From an uncultured Bacteroides sp. (GTDB lineage: Bacteria > Bacteroidota > Bacteroidia > Bacteroidales > Bacteroidaceae), in NCBI GenBank assembly GCA_900755095.1, contig CAAEFE010000133.1, forward strand, positions 1 to 44,033: a stretch of DNA of 44,033 bases, in the 5' to 3' direction. Of the stretch, positions 25,172 through 34,754 are shown piece by piece; the stretch's first letter is position 1, and each line of letters begins with the position of its first letter. Under the pieces are notes generated by a model. The model saw only the letters and a program-made list of their open reading frames with translations, was not told the origin of the DNA and did not search any database. Position numbers and translations under genes: made by a program.

Positions 25172-27544
25172 ATGAAAAAACAACTAAAACTAACATTACT
25201 AAGCTGCTTGTTGTCTATCCCGGCAATCACTCAGGCAGGTCCTAAAGACGATATCTATCGAAAAGGATGGATTGATTTTAATAAAAATGGCAAGATGGAC
25301 ATATATGAAGACCCGTCTGCCCCGATAGAGGAGCGCGTCAAAGACCTGTTAAGTCAGATGAATATGGATGAAAAGACTTGTCAGATGGCAACTCTCTACG
25401 GTTCCGGTCGTGTTCTAGCCGACGCATTACCAACTGAAAAATGGAAGTCGGAAATATGGAAAGACGGTATAGGAAACATTGACGAAGAGCATAACGGACT
25501 GGGGAAGTTCGGCTCTGAGTATGCATTTCCTTATGCTAAACACGTTAAAGCTATACATGATATCCAACGCTGGTTTGTTGAAGAAACACGATTAGGAATT
25601 CCGGTAGACTTTACTAATGAGGGAATTCGTGGGGTTTGTCATGAGAAGGCTACTTTTTTCCCTGCCCAATGCGGGCAGGGAAGTACATGGAACAAAGAGC
25701 TGATTGCCCGGATTGGTGAAGTAGAAGCTAAAGAAGCAACTGCTTTGGGATATACAAATATCTACTCTCCTATTCTGGACATAGCACAAGACCCTCGTTG
25801 GGGACGTGCGGTAGAATGCTATGGCGAAGATCCATACCTAGTAGGACAGTTAGGAAAGCAGATGATTCAAAGTTTGCAGAAACACAAGCTGGTAGCCACT
25901 CCAAAGCACTTCGCCGTATATAGTATTCCAGTGGGCGGACGTGACGGAGGTACGCGTACGGACCCGCACGTGGCTCCGCGTGAAATGCGTACTCTCTACC
26001 TTGAGCCCTTCCGCGTTGCATTTCAGGAAGCAGGAGCATTGGGAGTTATGAGCTCATACAATGATTATGACGGTGAACCTATTACCGGAAGTTATCGATT
26101 CCTCACGCAGATTTTACGTCAGGAATGGGGATTTAAAGGATACGTTGTCTCAGACAGCGATGCTGTCGAATTCATCTCAGGCAAACACAAAGTTGCTGAT
26201 AATAATGAAGAAGCAGTAGTACAATCGGTCAATGCAGGACTAAATGTACGCACTAACTTCAGTTCTCCGGCAGGCTTCATAAAGCCGTTGCGAAGCGCTA
26301 TTGCCAAAGGAAAGGTATCACAAGCTACTATCGATCAACGCGTAAGTGAGATTTTGTATGTCAAATTTTGGTTAGGTTTATTTGATAATCCTTACCGTGG
26401 TGACGGAAAATTAGCGGATAAAATAGTGCACTGCAAAGAACATCAGGCAGTAGCATTGGAGGCCGCCCGTCAGTCAATTGTTCTTTTGAAGAATCAGGAT
26501 AACCTATTGCCCCTTCAAAAGACATTGAAATCTGTAGCTGTAATAGGTCCGAACGCAGATGAGCAAAAAGAGCTCATCTGCCGTTACGGTCCTTCCAATG
26601 CCCCAATCAAAACAGTGTACAAAGGTATTAAAGAAGCCCTGCCGAGAGCTAAGGTGGTATATAAAAAGGGATGTGAAATAGTGGATCCACATTTTCCTGA
26701 AAGTGAAGTTCTACCTTTTGATATAACGCCCAAAGAGCAGCAGATGATGGATGAAGCAATTGAAGCTGCAAAATCAGCCGAAGTTGTAATTATGGTATTA
26801 GGAGGTAGTGAGGTTACTGTGCGTGAAGAGCGTTCACGCACAAGTCTTGACTTACCGGGCAGACAGGAAGAATTACTGAAAGCTGTATGCAAGCTGGGGA
26901 AACCCACCATTCTGGTAATGATTGACGGTCGTGCTTCCAGCATTAATTATGCAAAAAAATATGTACCTGCCATTCTCCATGCATGGTTTCCGGGAGAGTT
27001 CTGCGGACAGGCAGTTGCAGAAACAATCTTTGGAGATAATAATCCTGGGGGTAGATTAGCAGTCACTTTCCCAAAGTCAGTAGGACAAATACCTTTTGCC
27101 TTTCCATTCAAGCCAGGGTCTGACAGCGGCTGCGGCACTTCAGTTACCGGTGCTCTTTTCCCATTTGGACATGGATTGAGCTACACGACATTCGAATACA
27201 GCAATCTAAGAATATCTCCAGAACAACAAGGAGTACTAGGGGAAGTGAAAGTGAGCTGTACAGTTAAAAATACAGGTAAAAGAATTGGTGATGAAGTAGT
27301 ACAACTTTATCTCAGAGATGAAATCAGTAGCGTCACAACATACGTAAAAATACTACGCGGCTTTGAACGAATTACCTTGCAACCGAACGAAGAAAAAGAA
27401 GTGACCTTTACACTGAGCCCACAAGACCTCGCCATCTGGGACAAAAATATGAAATTTCAGGTAGAACCGGGTACATTCAAAGTAATGATCGGAGCTTCTT
27501 CAAAGGATATCAAGCTTGAAGGTAAATTCACAATCAATAAATAG
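25172..27544 (+). CDS. GH3 family glycoside hydrolase, exported
   Basis: A 790-residue retaining exo-hydrolase of family GH3. It has a signal peptide (LTLLSCLLSIPAITQAG), then an EF-hand-like calcium loop (DFNKNGKMDIYED, residues 35-47), the (beta/alpha)8 domain with SPILDIAQDPRWGR, ATPKHF (Lys245, His246) and the nucleophile Asp328 in YVVSDSDAVEF, an alpha/beta sandwich domain with VAVIGPNADEQ and VVIMVLGGSEVTVREERSR, and a C-terminal fibronectin-like domain (VSCTVKNTGKRIGDEVVQLY). The sugar (beta-glucose, beta-xylose or other) is not decided; the sequence after the nucleophile (SDSDAVE) departs from the usual SDWGA or SDCGA. It sits between the SusE-position gene and GH38 with short gaps, in one operon. 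Confidence 0.93.
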   Translation: MKKQLKLTLLSCLLSIPAITQAGPKDDIYRKGWIDFNKNGKMDIYEDPSAPIEERVKDLLSQMNMDEKTCQMATLYGSGRVLADALPTEKWKSEIWKDGIGNIDEEHNGLGKFGSEYAFPYAKHVKAIHDIQRWFVEETRLGIPVDFTNEGIRGVCHEKATFFPAQCGQGSTWNKELIARIGEVEAKEATALGYTNIYSPILDIAQDPRWGRAVECYGEDPYLVGQLGKQMIQSLQKHKLVATPKHFAVYSIPVGGRDGGTRTDPHVAPREMRTLYLEPFRVAFQEAGALGVMSSYNDYDGEPITGSYRFLTQILRQEWGFKGYVVSDSDAVEFISGKHKVADNNEEAVVQSVNAGLNVRTNFSSPAGFIKPLRSAIAKGKVSQATIDQRVSEILYVKFWLGLFDNPYRGDGKLADKIVHCKEHQAVALEAARQSIVLLKNQDNLLPLQKTLKSVAVIGPNADEQKELICRYGPSNAPIKTVYKGIKEALPRAKVVYKKGCEIVDPHFPESEVLPFDITPKEQQMMDEAIEAAKSAEVVIMVLGGSEVTVREERSRTSLDLPGRQEELLKAVCKLGKPTILVMIDGRASSINYAKKYVPAILHAWFPGEFCGQAVAETIFGDNNPGGRLAVTFPKSVGQIPFAFPFKPGSDSGCGTSVTGALFPFGHGLSYTTFEYSNLRISPEQQGVLGEVKVSCTVKNTGKRIGDEVVQLYLRDEISSVTTYVKILRGFERITLQPNEEKEVTFTLSPQDLAIWDKNMKFQVEPGTFKVMIGASSKDIKLEGKFTINK

Positions 27545-27575
27545 GTATTAATATAGAAATAAAGGAATTATCAAA

Positions 27576-30500
27576 ATGAAAAAAAGAACCATTTTATTAG
27601 CTTTACTATTTGCTGCAACAGGACTCAGTCCGCTGCAGGCACAAAAAAAGTACAAAGCTTATATAGTCTCGAATTCGCATTTGGATACTCAGTGGAACTG
27701 GGATGTACAGACAACCATTGACGAATACCTCAAGCATACACTGGTCAGAAACTTCTATCTGTTTCAGCATTATCCCAATTATGTATTTAACTTTGAAGGC
27801 GGAGTGAAATACAACTGGATGAAAGAGTATTACCCGCTTGAGTATGAACTGGTGAAAAAATATATCAAAGAAGGTCGTTGGCATATCTCAGGTAGCTCTT
27901 GGGATGCCAATGATACTAACGTACCTTCACCCGAATCTTTCTTCCGCAATATTCTGTTGGGACAACAATTCTATAAACAAGAGTTTGGAATTAAATCTAC
28001 AGATATCTTCTTGCCGGACTGTTTTGGATTCAGTTATACATTGCCCACTATTGCAGCACATTGTGGCTTAATTGGTTTCTCAACGCAAAAATTACAATGG
28101 AGACACCATAATATGCACGGAAAATCCAAGATGCCATTCAATATCGGTCTATGGCAAGGGGTAGACGGTTCACGCATCATGGCAGCTTTAAATGGCAAAA
28201 ACTATGTTCACGAATGGAATGGTGGAGATATCAGCCAAGATAACGACCTAAAAAATACAGCAAAAAATGGAGCCAATAACACTGCATACCGTTACTATGG
28301 CGCAGGAGACCGAGGTGGTTCTGCTAATATAAATTCGGTTGTTTCCATAGAAAAAGGTGTTAAAGGCAGTGGAGAAGTTGAAATTATCAGTGCTACTTCC
28401 GATCAGTTATACAAAGACTATCTGCCATTCGATAATCATCCTGAACTTCCTGTATACGATGGTGAGTTACTGATGGACATCCATGCCACCGGCTGTTATA
28501 CTTCGCAGGCAGCTATGAAATTATATAATCGTCGGAACGAACAATTAGGCGATGCAGCCGAACGAATCTCAGTAATGGCTGATTATATTGACGGAGCAAG
28601 CTATCCGGCAAATACGCTGACTGATGCGTGGCGTCGGTTTATCTGGCATCAATTCCACGATGACCTCACAGGAACGAGTCTTCCTCAAGCCTATACCTAT
28701 TCCTGGAATGATGAACTGATCTCTCAAACGCAGTTTAATGATATCATCCGTACCGGAGTCGGTTCTCTCGCTTCTTGCTTGGATACAAGAGTAAAAGGAA
28801 CTGCACTCATCGTTTATAATGCAATGGCCGCCCAACGGAAAGAACTGGCAGAAGCCTATATAAATATCTCAAAGGAGCCTGCTGGAGTACAAGTTTTTGA
28901 CGCCAACGGCAAAGAAGTTCCGGCACAATTACTTAATTGGGAAAACGGGAAAGCACACATTGCCTTTAGTGCTTCTGTAGCTCCATTAAGCTGCTCCGTA
29001 TATGATGTCCGTTTTGGAAAAAACAATAAGGGTTCCTTCTTAAAAGCAACTCAAAATTCTTTGGAAAACAGCATCTATAAACTGACTTTAGATACTAATG
29101 GCGATATTGTTTCTATTGTTGACAAACGTAGTAATAAGGAACTGGTAGAACAGGGCAAGGCATTCCGTCTGGCTTTGCTCATAGGCAATGAATCGAAAGA
29201 ATGGCCTGCATGGGAGATTCAAAAGAAGACTATAAATAAGCCCGGAACTCCAATCTCGGAAAATGTTCGTATCAGTATCGAAGAACAGGGCCCCTGTTAT
29301 GCAGCTCTTCGCATTGAACGCACTTTTAAATCTTCGAAATTCGTACAATATATCCGCATGAGTGAAGGTGCAAATGATGAACGAATCGATATCATTAATG
29401 AAATAGACTGGTCAACAAAAGACGCCGTATTAAAGGCAGAGTTTCCGATGAATGTAAAAAACCAGGAAGCTGTTTATGATTTGGGTATCGGAACTGTAAA
29501 ACGTAAGAACAATACAGATATTGCTTATGAAGTATATGCACAGCAATGGGCAGACATTACGTCTCCCGATAAAAGTTACGGAATCTCAATCCTGAATGAT
29601 TGTAAGTATGGATGGGATAAACCCAATGATAACACTCTACGCCTGACACTACTCCATGCTCCTAGCACCAAAGACAGATATAAATACCAGGAGCAGCAAG
29701 ACTTTGGTCATCATACCTTCACTTATTCAATCGTCGGTCATCAGAACGAAGCATTGCAGGCCGGAATCAGTCATTTGGCAGAGTCTCTGAACAGTCACTT
29801 GGCTGTATTCAACACCCCCAAACATAAAGGTGCATTAGGGCGTGAGTATTCTTTCGTAAAAGTAAATACCCCCCAAGTGGCTATTCGTTCCCTAAAAAAA
29901 GCAGAAGAAAGTGATTTGTACATCATCCGTTTATACGAGATGCAAGGTAAATCTGCACAAAATGTAGAAATTACATTCCCTGACGCCATTGAGTCCGCCT
30001 ATGAAACAAATGGTATAGAAGAAAAAATAGGTGAAGTCACTATACAGAACAATAAATTATGTTTTGATATGGCATCTTATCGACCCAAAACTTTCGCTGT
30101 CCGCTTGAAAAAAGGAAATGTAAAAGCAGCTCCAATAAAAAATATTCCACTTCAGTTACCGTTTAATAGCAAAGCTTTCACTCCTGAAAACTTTGGTTAT
30201 ACTGTTTCTTTCGATAAAAAAGGAAATAGTTTCGCTGCTGAATTAATTGGTGATAAAGTAACTTGTGATAATATCACCTTCAGCATTGCTGACCATGAAA
30301 ATAAGAATGTTATCAAATGTAAGGGAGATACAATCCAGCTACCCAAAGAAGCAGCGGGAAAGAAACTATATATTCTGGCTGCCTCTACAGACAAGGATCG
30401 CAAATCAACATTCCTTGTTAATGGTAAATCACATGAATTTGAAATACCTTATTACTCCGGTTTCTACGGACAATGGGGACATAAAGGTGTCAGCGACGGT

Positions 30501-30743
30501 TATATTCGCAACGCTTCGCTCGCTTACATCGGTTCTCATCGACACACTGAAAAAGGGAATGACACCTATATCTACACATATATGTATAAATTGGGTATCG
30601 AGCTTCCCCAAGAGGCACACACACTGGTACTTCCTAAAGATGAGAATATCGCAGTATTCGCTATTACTCTATCCGACAACTATATTGACGACATTAGCAC
30701 AGCTAATGAAATGCGGACATTGCCATTGGAAGTCTCTAAATGA
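27576..30743 (+). CDS. GH38 family alpha-mannosidase, exported
   Basis: A 1055-residue zinc-dependent retaining alpha-mannosidase. The signal peptide is TILLALLFAATGLSPLQAQ. The zinc site starts with SHLDTQWNWD (His35, Asp37). The nucleophile is Asp148 in FLPDCFGFSYTLP. A later zinc ligand is in FIWHQFHDDLTGTS. The C-terminal beta domains run to the end. Bacterial GH38 enzymes are often cytoplasmic; here the signal peptide puts it in the periplasm or outside. Together with the GH92 gene it supports an alpha-mannoside substrate. It starts 31 bases after the GH3 stop and is followed by an intrinsic terminator. Which linkage it cuts is not visible. Confidence 0.95.
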   Translation: MKKRTILLALLFAATGLSPLQAQKKYKAYIVSNSHLDTQWNWDVQTTIDEYLKHTLVRNFYLFQHYPNYVFNFEGGVKYNWMKEYYPLEYELVKKYIKEGRWHISGSSWDANDTNVPSPESFFRNILLGQQFYKQEFGIKSTDIFLPDCFGFSYTLPTIAAHCGLIGFSTQKLQWRHHNMHGKSKMPFNIGLWQGVDGSRIMAALNGKNYVHEWNGGDISQDNDLKNTAKNGANNTAYRYYGAGDRGGSANINSVVSIEKGVKGSGEVEIISATSDQLYKDYLPFDNHPELPVYDGELLMDIHATGCYTSQAAMKLYNRRNEQLGDAAERISVMADYIDGASYPANTLTDAWRRFIWHQFHDDLTGTSLPQAYTYSWNDELISQTQFNDIIRTGVGSLASCLDTRVKGTALIVYNAMAAQRKELAEAYINISKEPAGVQVFDANGKEVPAQLLNWENGKAHIAFSASVAPLSCSVYDVRFGKNNKGSFLKATQNSLENSIYKLTLDTNGDIVSIVDKRSNKELVEQGKAFRLALLIGNESKEWPAWEIQKKTINKPGTPISENVRISIEEQGPCYAALRIERTFKSSKFVQYIRMSEGANDERIDIINEIDWSTKDAVLKAEFPMNVKNQEAVYDLGIGTVKRKNNTDIAYEVYAQQWADITSPDKSYGISILNDCKYGWDKPNDNTLRLTLLHAPSTKDRYKYQEQQDFGHHTFTYSIVGHQNEALQAGISHLAESLNSHLAVFNTPKHKGALGREYSFVKVNTPQVAIRSLKKAEESDLYIIRLYEMQGKSAQNVEITFPDAIESAYETNGIEEKIGEVTIQNNKLCFDMASYRPKTFAVRLKKGNVKAAPIKNIPLQLPFNSKAFTPENFGYTVSFDKKGNSFAAELIGDKVTCDNITFSIADHENKNVIKCKGDTIQLPKEAAGKKLYILAASTDKDRKSTFLVNGKSHEFEIPYYSGFYGQWGHKGVSDGYIRNASLAYIGSHRHTEKGNDTYIYTYMYKLGIELPQEAHTLVLPKDENIAVFAITLSDNYIDDISTANEMRTLPLEVSK

Positions 30744-30775
30744 TAAGATAACAACACTGTAAAACTTCAAAATAG

Positions 30776-30818
30776 AAAAGAGCCTTTTTCCCGATCTGTT
30801 TCGGGAAAAGCTCTTTTT
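30776..30818 (+). terminator. Intrinsic terminator between GH38 and the GxGYxYP gene
   Basis: An outer stem AAAAGAGC (30776-30783) with GCTCTTTT, an inner stem TTTTTCCCGA with TCGGGAAAA, then a T-run. It ends 20 bases before the next ATG, so the GxGYxYP gene is either read through at a lower level or has a promoter I do not see. Confidence 0.85.
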
Positions 30819-30837
30819 AATCCTAAACATTCCGATC

Positions 30838-32553
30838 ATGAAAATCAAATTACTATCCGCACTTATTATTTGTTTATTATCCTCCATTATGACATTCGCC
30901 TATAATGGCAGACATGGCTGGTTTATACAAAAAGCACCTCAACAATTAATCCTATGCAATGGGGAAGGACTCAGTAGAGCAGAAAGTATGCTTTTAGAGT
31001 CATTATCCGGTCTATGCGGACAAGCGGTGAACGAAGGTTCTTTTGATGAAATGATCTGGATAGAAATAAATAACAATTCCTATCATAAGATTTTAAAAAG
31101 CTCACAGGAAAGCTTGAATATCACTAAAGTAATCCGAATGGATATCTGGGACCTCCTGGAACATCTCATGAAAAAAAAGATTATAAAAGGGTATGTACTC
31201 TATAAAAACGACACCTCAACAGGAGAAAATTACTCACGAAGAGAAGGAATCAATTATTCAGCTAATGTGGCAACAGTATATGCCAGCCTTCTGAAAGGTG
31301 TACTAGTAGAAGAATCTTTAGAGAAACGAATCAAACAGTCCGGATTAAAGAAACTAAAAGACGCACGCAATGAATCTCCGGAATCATGTTTCAAACGTTG
31401 CAAAAAACAACTTAATCGAAGTTCAGCTCTTAGCATCGACCCAAAAGTAAGTAACTGCAGAGATATCGCTATAGCCCAAAAACTTATGCTATATTATGGA
31501 ACGGGACCTTTTTCCGAACAAATACTGGAATGGGTTACTCCGCTTTCACCCATATTAGGCTGGAATTATGGAAATGAAGATGAATATACAGGGGCTATCA
31601 CAAGATGGGGACATTATAATACCGCTTCAAACTGGTGTCGCAACCTTCCTGTTATCATGGCAGCTTCCGATAAAATGTATCCTTTACCTATACATGAAAT
31701 AAAAAAAGAAAATATAGATTTTGAAGATAATTCAGCATTCCATTCGTTTGTAATTAGTGACGGCGATAATATGCAATGGACAATGGGAGAATTCCTTGAT
31801 AGTCCGGTGTACTATGGCAATAAAGACAGAAATCGTTCTCCGGTTTCATGGACTCTCTGCCCTATTAATCTATCAGTAGTTAGTACTTCCACCTGGAACC
31901 GTTTTGTAACCATGAAGAAAGACAACTCAAGTGTGATAGAATATGGAGGAGGTTATCAATATCCTGATGAATTTGCAAAAAACCGTCCCAACCGGGAAGA
32001 ACTTCTGATTGAATTTGCACAGCGTATGAACTGGCATTTCAAGAAATTAAATATCAAAATATTCGGATTCATCTGCAAGGATGTATTCAGCAAAGAGGCC
32101 CGGCGGGCCTATGAGATATATGCCTGTGAGATAGAAGGGTTGACAGGAATGGTGGCCATTCAATACAGTCCGTATAATATGGGAGGTGATATAATATGGG
32201 TGAAAAACAAAGAGAATATTGAGATTCCGGTAGTTACTGCCAAGTTCTCTATCTGGTCCGGATTATTTGATAATCCATTGTGTGGTGGTCCGGATTATGT
32301 AGCAGCTCTCATTAACCGGGATGCAGCTAAAGCGTCCAAACAAAAAGATAAAGAGAATCCATTATCTTGGACAATCATACATGCCTGGTCGGATTTCAGT
32401 AAAACTGCACATTCTAATAATTTACCCATAAAAGGGTATAATGCAAGTAAAACTTCCGATCAACTATTATCGCCACAAGTGAAAAACATTTCTCTGAATG
32501 AGCTATTGTGGCGGATAAGGGAGCGACACTATAACCGTTCTATGATACACTAA
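30838..32553 (+). CDS. GxGYxYP-family putative glycoside hydrolase
   Basis: A 571-residue exported protein. The signal peptide is IKLLSALIICLLSSIMTFA. The family hallmark is GGGYQYP at residues 370-376 (GxGYxYP), preceded by a possible active-site stretch SFVISDGDNMQW (about 303-314) and SWTLCPINLSV. The family was proposed to be glycoside hydrolases because it occurs in polysaccharide loci; to my knowledge the reaction is not firmly established. It is the last intact gene of the PUL, after a terminator, and is followed by a degenerate gene remnant. The ligand would be expected to be part of the same mannose-containing glycan, which is inference from the place. Confidence 0.85.
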   Translation: MKIKLLSALIICLLSSIMTFAYNGRHGWFIQKAPQQLILCNGEGLSRAESMLLESLSGLCGQAVNEGSFDEMIWIEINNNSYHKILKSSQESLNITKVIRMDIWDLLEHLMKKKIIKGYVLYKNDTSTGENYSRREGINYSANVATVYASLLKGVLVEESLEKRIKQSGLKKLKDARNESPESCFKRCKKQLNRSSALSIDPKVSNCRDIAIAQKLMLYYGTGPFSEQILEWVTPLSPILGWNYGNEDEYTGAITRWGHYNTASNWCRNLPVIMAASDKMYPLPIHEIKKENIDFEDNSAFHSFVISDGDNMQWTMGEFLDSPVYYGNKDRNRSPVSWTLCPINLSVVSTSTWNRFVTMKKDNSSVIEYGGGYQYPDEFAKNRPNREELLIEFAQRMNWHFKKLNIKIFGFICKDVFSKEARRAYEIYACEIEGLTGMVAIQYSPYNMGGDIIWVKNKENIEIPVVTAKFSIWSGLFDNPLCGGPDYVAALINRDAAKASKQKDKENPLSWTIIHAWSDFSKTAHSNNLPIKGYNASKTSDQLLSPQVKNISLNELLWRIRERHYNRSMIH

Positions 32554-32567
32554 ATATAAATTCGCTT

Positions 32568-32769
32568 ATGAAACTCACTGCCTTATCCTTATTGATAATT
32601 GTTTCATCCGTCATAAGCGCACAACAATCATCCAAAATGCAAAAAAGAAAAGGACAAGAATAATTCTTATTGGAAAAATCCGATTTATCCGGCTATTATG
32701 AAACCCGTGCATTTACTAAATGGATGCTGGCTTTCGGAAACGGAAACTATTTATAACGCCAAACTATAA
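32568..32769 (+). pseudogene. Remnant of an exported PUL gene
   Basis: An ATG at 32568, 14 bases after the GxGYxYP stop, opens a good signal peptide (MKLTALSLLIIVSSVISAQQ) but stops after 31 codons. A shift of one base in the A-rich stretch at about 32640-32652 reads on for another 38 codons (DKNNSYWKNPIYPAIMKPVH and beyond) to a stop at 32767. This looks like the 5' end of an exported enzyme gene inactivated by frameshift and loss of its 3' part. The original family is not recognisable to me. Confidence 0.5.
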
Positions 32770-32942
32770 GCTATATTGAAATATGTCTATTTTACACCCA
32801 TTGTGTGCGATAACAGTGAAAATCCGTGAAAGAAATCAAAAGAGACGCAAATACAAGAATATTATTTGGAAGGAATAGCAAGAAGACTTACATTTGTCAT
32901 GTGATTTTTTTCATAGTATTAGATTTAAGGTTAACAAAGGTT

Positions 32943-32967
32943 GGAGCAAGGCGTTGCTCCTTTTTTT
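32943..32967 (+). terminator. Intrinsic terminator at the end of the PUL
   Basis: Stem GGAGCAA (32943-32949), loop GGCG, stem TTGCTCC (32954-32960), then seven T. Further inverted bases around it (AAGGTTGG 32937-32944 with CCAACCTT 32973-32980) can form an alternative outer stem. The rest of 32770-33031 holds nothing that I recognise. Confidence 0.85.
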
Positions 32968-33031
32968 ATGCCCCAACCTTTCTTTATTTTACCTCAGAGA
33001 TTTATTACTGTCATTCCAGTACTGTCATTGA

Positions 33032-34543
33032 CTATTTTTTCGGCTTTCCACAGATATAAACCTTGCATTGGTAAGGCGCCAAGTCCACCATTATGTTATT
33101 CGCAGCATTTTCCATAGAACGGCTGTCAAGGCTATACACCTGCTCCAAAGACAGGTCTTCCACCGTTTTTGAATTTAATTCTATAGTACGTGGAGTATCC
33201 GCCCGGTTAAAACAAGCTACCGCTTTGCGACCGTCAGCCAACGGCTTTACCCAAATATCATAATGATCTGCACGGATGCTGCGCTCCGCCTGCTTGCCCA
33301 ACACATCCTGGTTGATAGCAATCAGGTCCCTATCCAACAGAACCTGCAATGTACTGTCATTCATACTTCGCACGTCATTTCCGCAAAGTAATGGAGAAGC
33401 CATCATACACCATAATGCAAAATGAGACTTATACTGTTCGTGGGTGCAACCTTCCGATTCATATCCGATACTCATACTCTTACCACCGATACCAACTACC
33501 AGCATATCCGGATCATTCCAACCGGAAGGACCGCCATATTCACTCAAAGGAGCATTGATTTCAAGAATATTCAGGATACCACGAAGCCCGCCCAACTTGT
33601 TGGCTTCCCGGTTCCAGACATCGCCTATATCTCCCGAAACGCGCCACAAATGTCCGCCTACCTGTTTTGCCCATTTCCAAGGTTCGCGCTGTCCCCACTC
33701 ACAAATGGAGAACACGATGGAACGTCCCGTAGCACGCAACGCCTTTCCCATCTTTGCATAGCGCTCCATAGCCTCCACCCGGTCGACAGGAGCATTGCAA
33801 TAATCATACTTCAACAAATCGACACCCCACGAAGCGAAATCTTTCGCATCCACTTCTTCGTAGCCGTAACTGCCGCATACACCGCCACAAGTCTTATCGG
33901 CTGCATCCGAATAAATTCCGAGTTTGAAACCGCGCTCGTGCAGATAATCTGCCACATACTTTATTCCACGCGGGAACTTATCTTTATTAATCTGCAAATG
34001 TCCGTCAGCTCCCCGTTCGGGCAACTGCCAGAAGTCGTCGATGTTAATATAGGAATAGCCTAAATCCCGCATTCCGTTGGCTACCAGCGCATCCGCAGTT
34101 TGCAAAACCAACTCTTCGGTGAGATGTCGCCCGAAAGTATTCCAACTGTTCCAACCCATGGGAGGAGTCAGCAACAGGTCATCACCAATGCGGATCACGA
34201 GCTTTTCCGTACTGGTCCCCAATGCGTTCTTAGCTTTTAGAGTGACGGTATATTCACCTTTAGAAGCTACTGATCCTGTGATAATCCCTGTTTTCGAATC
34301 CAGTTTCAATCCTTTCGGAAGTTTCTCCGCACTCCATTCCATCGGCCGCTGACCGGTAGTAGGAATATAAAAGAGGAAAGGACTGGCAGGATAATTGCCA
34401 ATTGCCCGGGGAGAGTTAATACATGGTTTTCCTTCAAAAACCTTTTGAGAAGCATCCGGCAAAGAGATATTTCCGGCAACAGATACGCTTGCTACAAAAA
34501 GAGCAAGAATAGACAAAATTACGATACAACGTGTTTGATTCAT
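33032..34543 (-). CDS. GH27 family alpha-galactosidase, exported
   Basis: A 503-residue exo-alpha-galactosidase of family GH27. It has a signal peptide (IVILSILALFVASVSVAGN), an N-terminal Ig-like putative domain (about 30-122, KLPKGLKLDSKTGIITGSV), then the catalytic barrel from TPPMGWNSWNTFG (126 on), with YINIDDFW, nucleophile Asp247 in LLKYDYC, acid/base Asp305 in RVSGDI, and a C-terminal beta domain. The double Asp in NIDDFW favours alpha-galactosidase over beta-L-arabinopyranosidase. It is convergent with the PUL. It may supply alpha-galactose removal for the same glycan or be independent. Confidence 0.92.
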   Translation of the reverse strand: MNQTRCIVILSILALFVASVSVAGNISLPDASQKVFEGKPCINSPRAIGNYPASPFLFYIPTTGQRPMEWSAEKLPKGLKLDSKTGIITGSVASKGEYTVTLKAKNALGTSTEKLVIRIGDDLLLTPPMGWNSWNTFGRHLTEELVLQTADALVANGMRDLGYSYINIDDFWQLPERGADGHLQINKDKFPRGIKYVADYLHERGFKLGIYSDAADKTCGGVCGSYGYEEVDAKDFASWGVDLLKYDYCNAPVDRVEAMERYAKMGKALRATGRSIVFSICEWGQREPWKWAKQVGGHLWRVSGDIGDVWNREANKLGGLRGILNILEINAPLSEYGGPSGWNDPDMLVVGIGGKSMSIGYESEGCTHEQYKSHFALWCMMASPLLCGNDVRSMNDSTLQVLLDRDLIAINQDVLGKQAERSIRADHYDIWVKPLADGRKAVACFNRADTPRTIELNSKTVEDLSLEQVYSLDSRSMENAANNIMVDLAPYQCKVYICGKPKK

Positions 34544-34653
34544 AGTTGTTTGTTTTTTATTATGCCACTAAGATAGGAGAAAAAACAGAATGAAGTAACA
34601 ATAAACATACTTTTCACACTCTAAAACTGCATTTTTTTCTGTGCAAGAACCAT

Positions 34654-34725
34654 TTATTGTCCTTGTGTGTTCTGGACGGCTAACAGGCATACTATTGCCA
34701 TGAATGCCCAAAAATGTCGTTTCAT
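34654..34725 (-). pseudogene. Orphan signal-peptide reading frame upstream of GH27
   Basis: A 23-residue frame (MKRHFWAFMAIVCLLAVQN and a few more) that is nothing but a Sec signal peptide ending in TQGQ before a stop. It lies 110 bases before the GH27 start, in the same direction. It may be the leftover of an older exported gene; a leader peptide is less likely. Confidence 0.35.
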
Positions 34726-34754
34726 TTCAAATTGTTTTAGGTTGGTTATTAGAT

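Noticed and set aside
32826..33059. 77-codon plus-strand frame at the PUL end
   Set aside because: It runs through the terminator hairpin and its T-run into the GH27 3' end; no family features.
33422..34063. 213-codon frame opposite GH27
   Set aside because: Antisense shadow of a clear GH27 catalytic domain.
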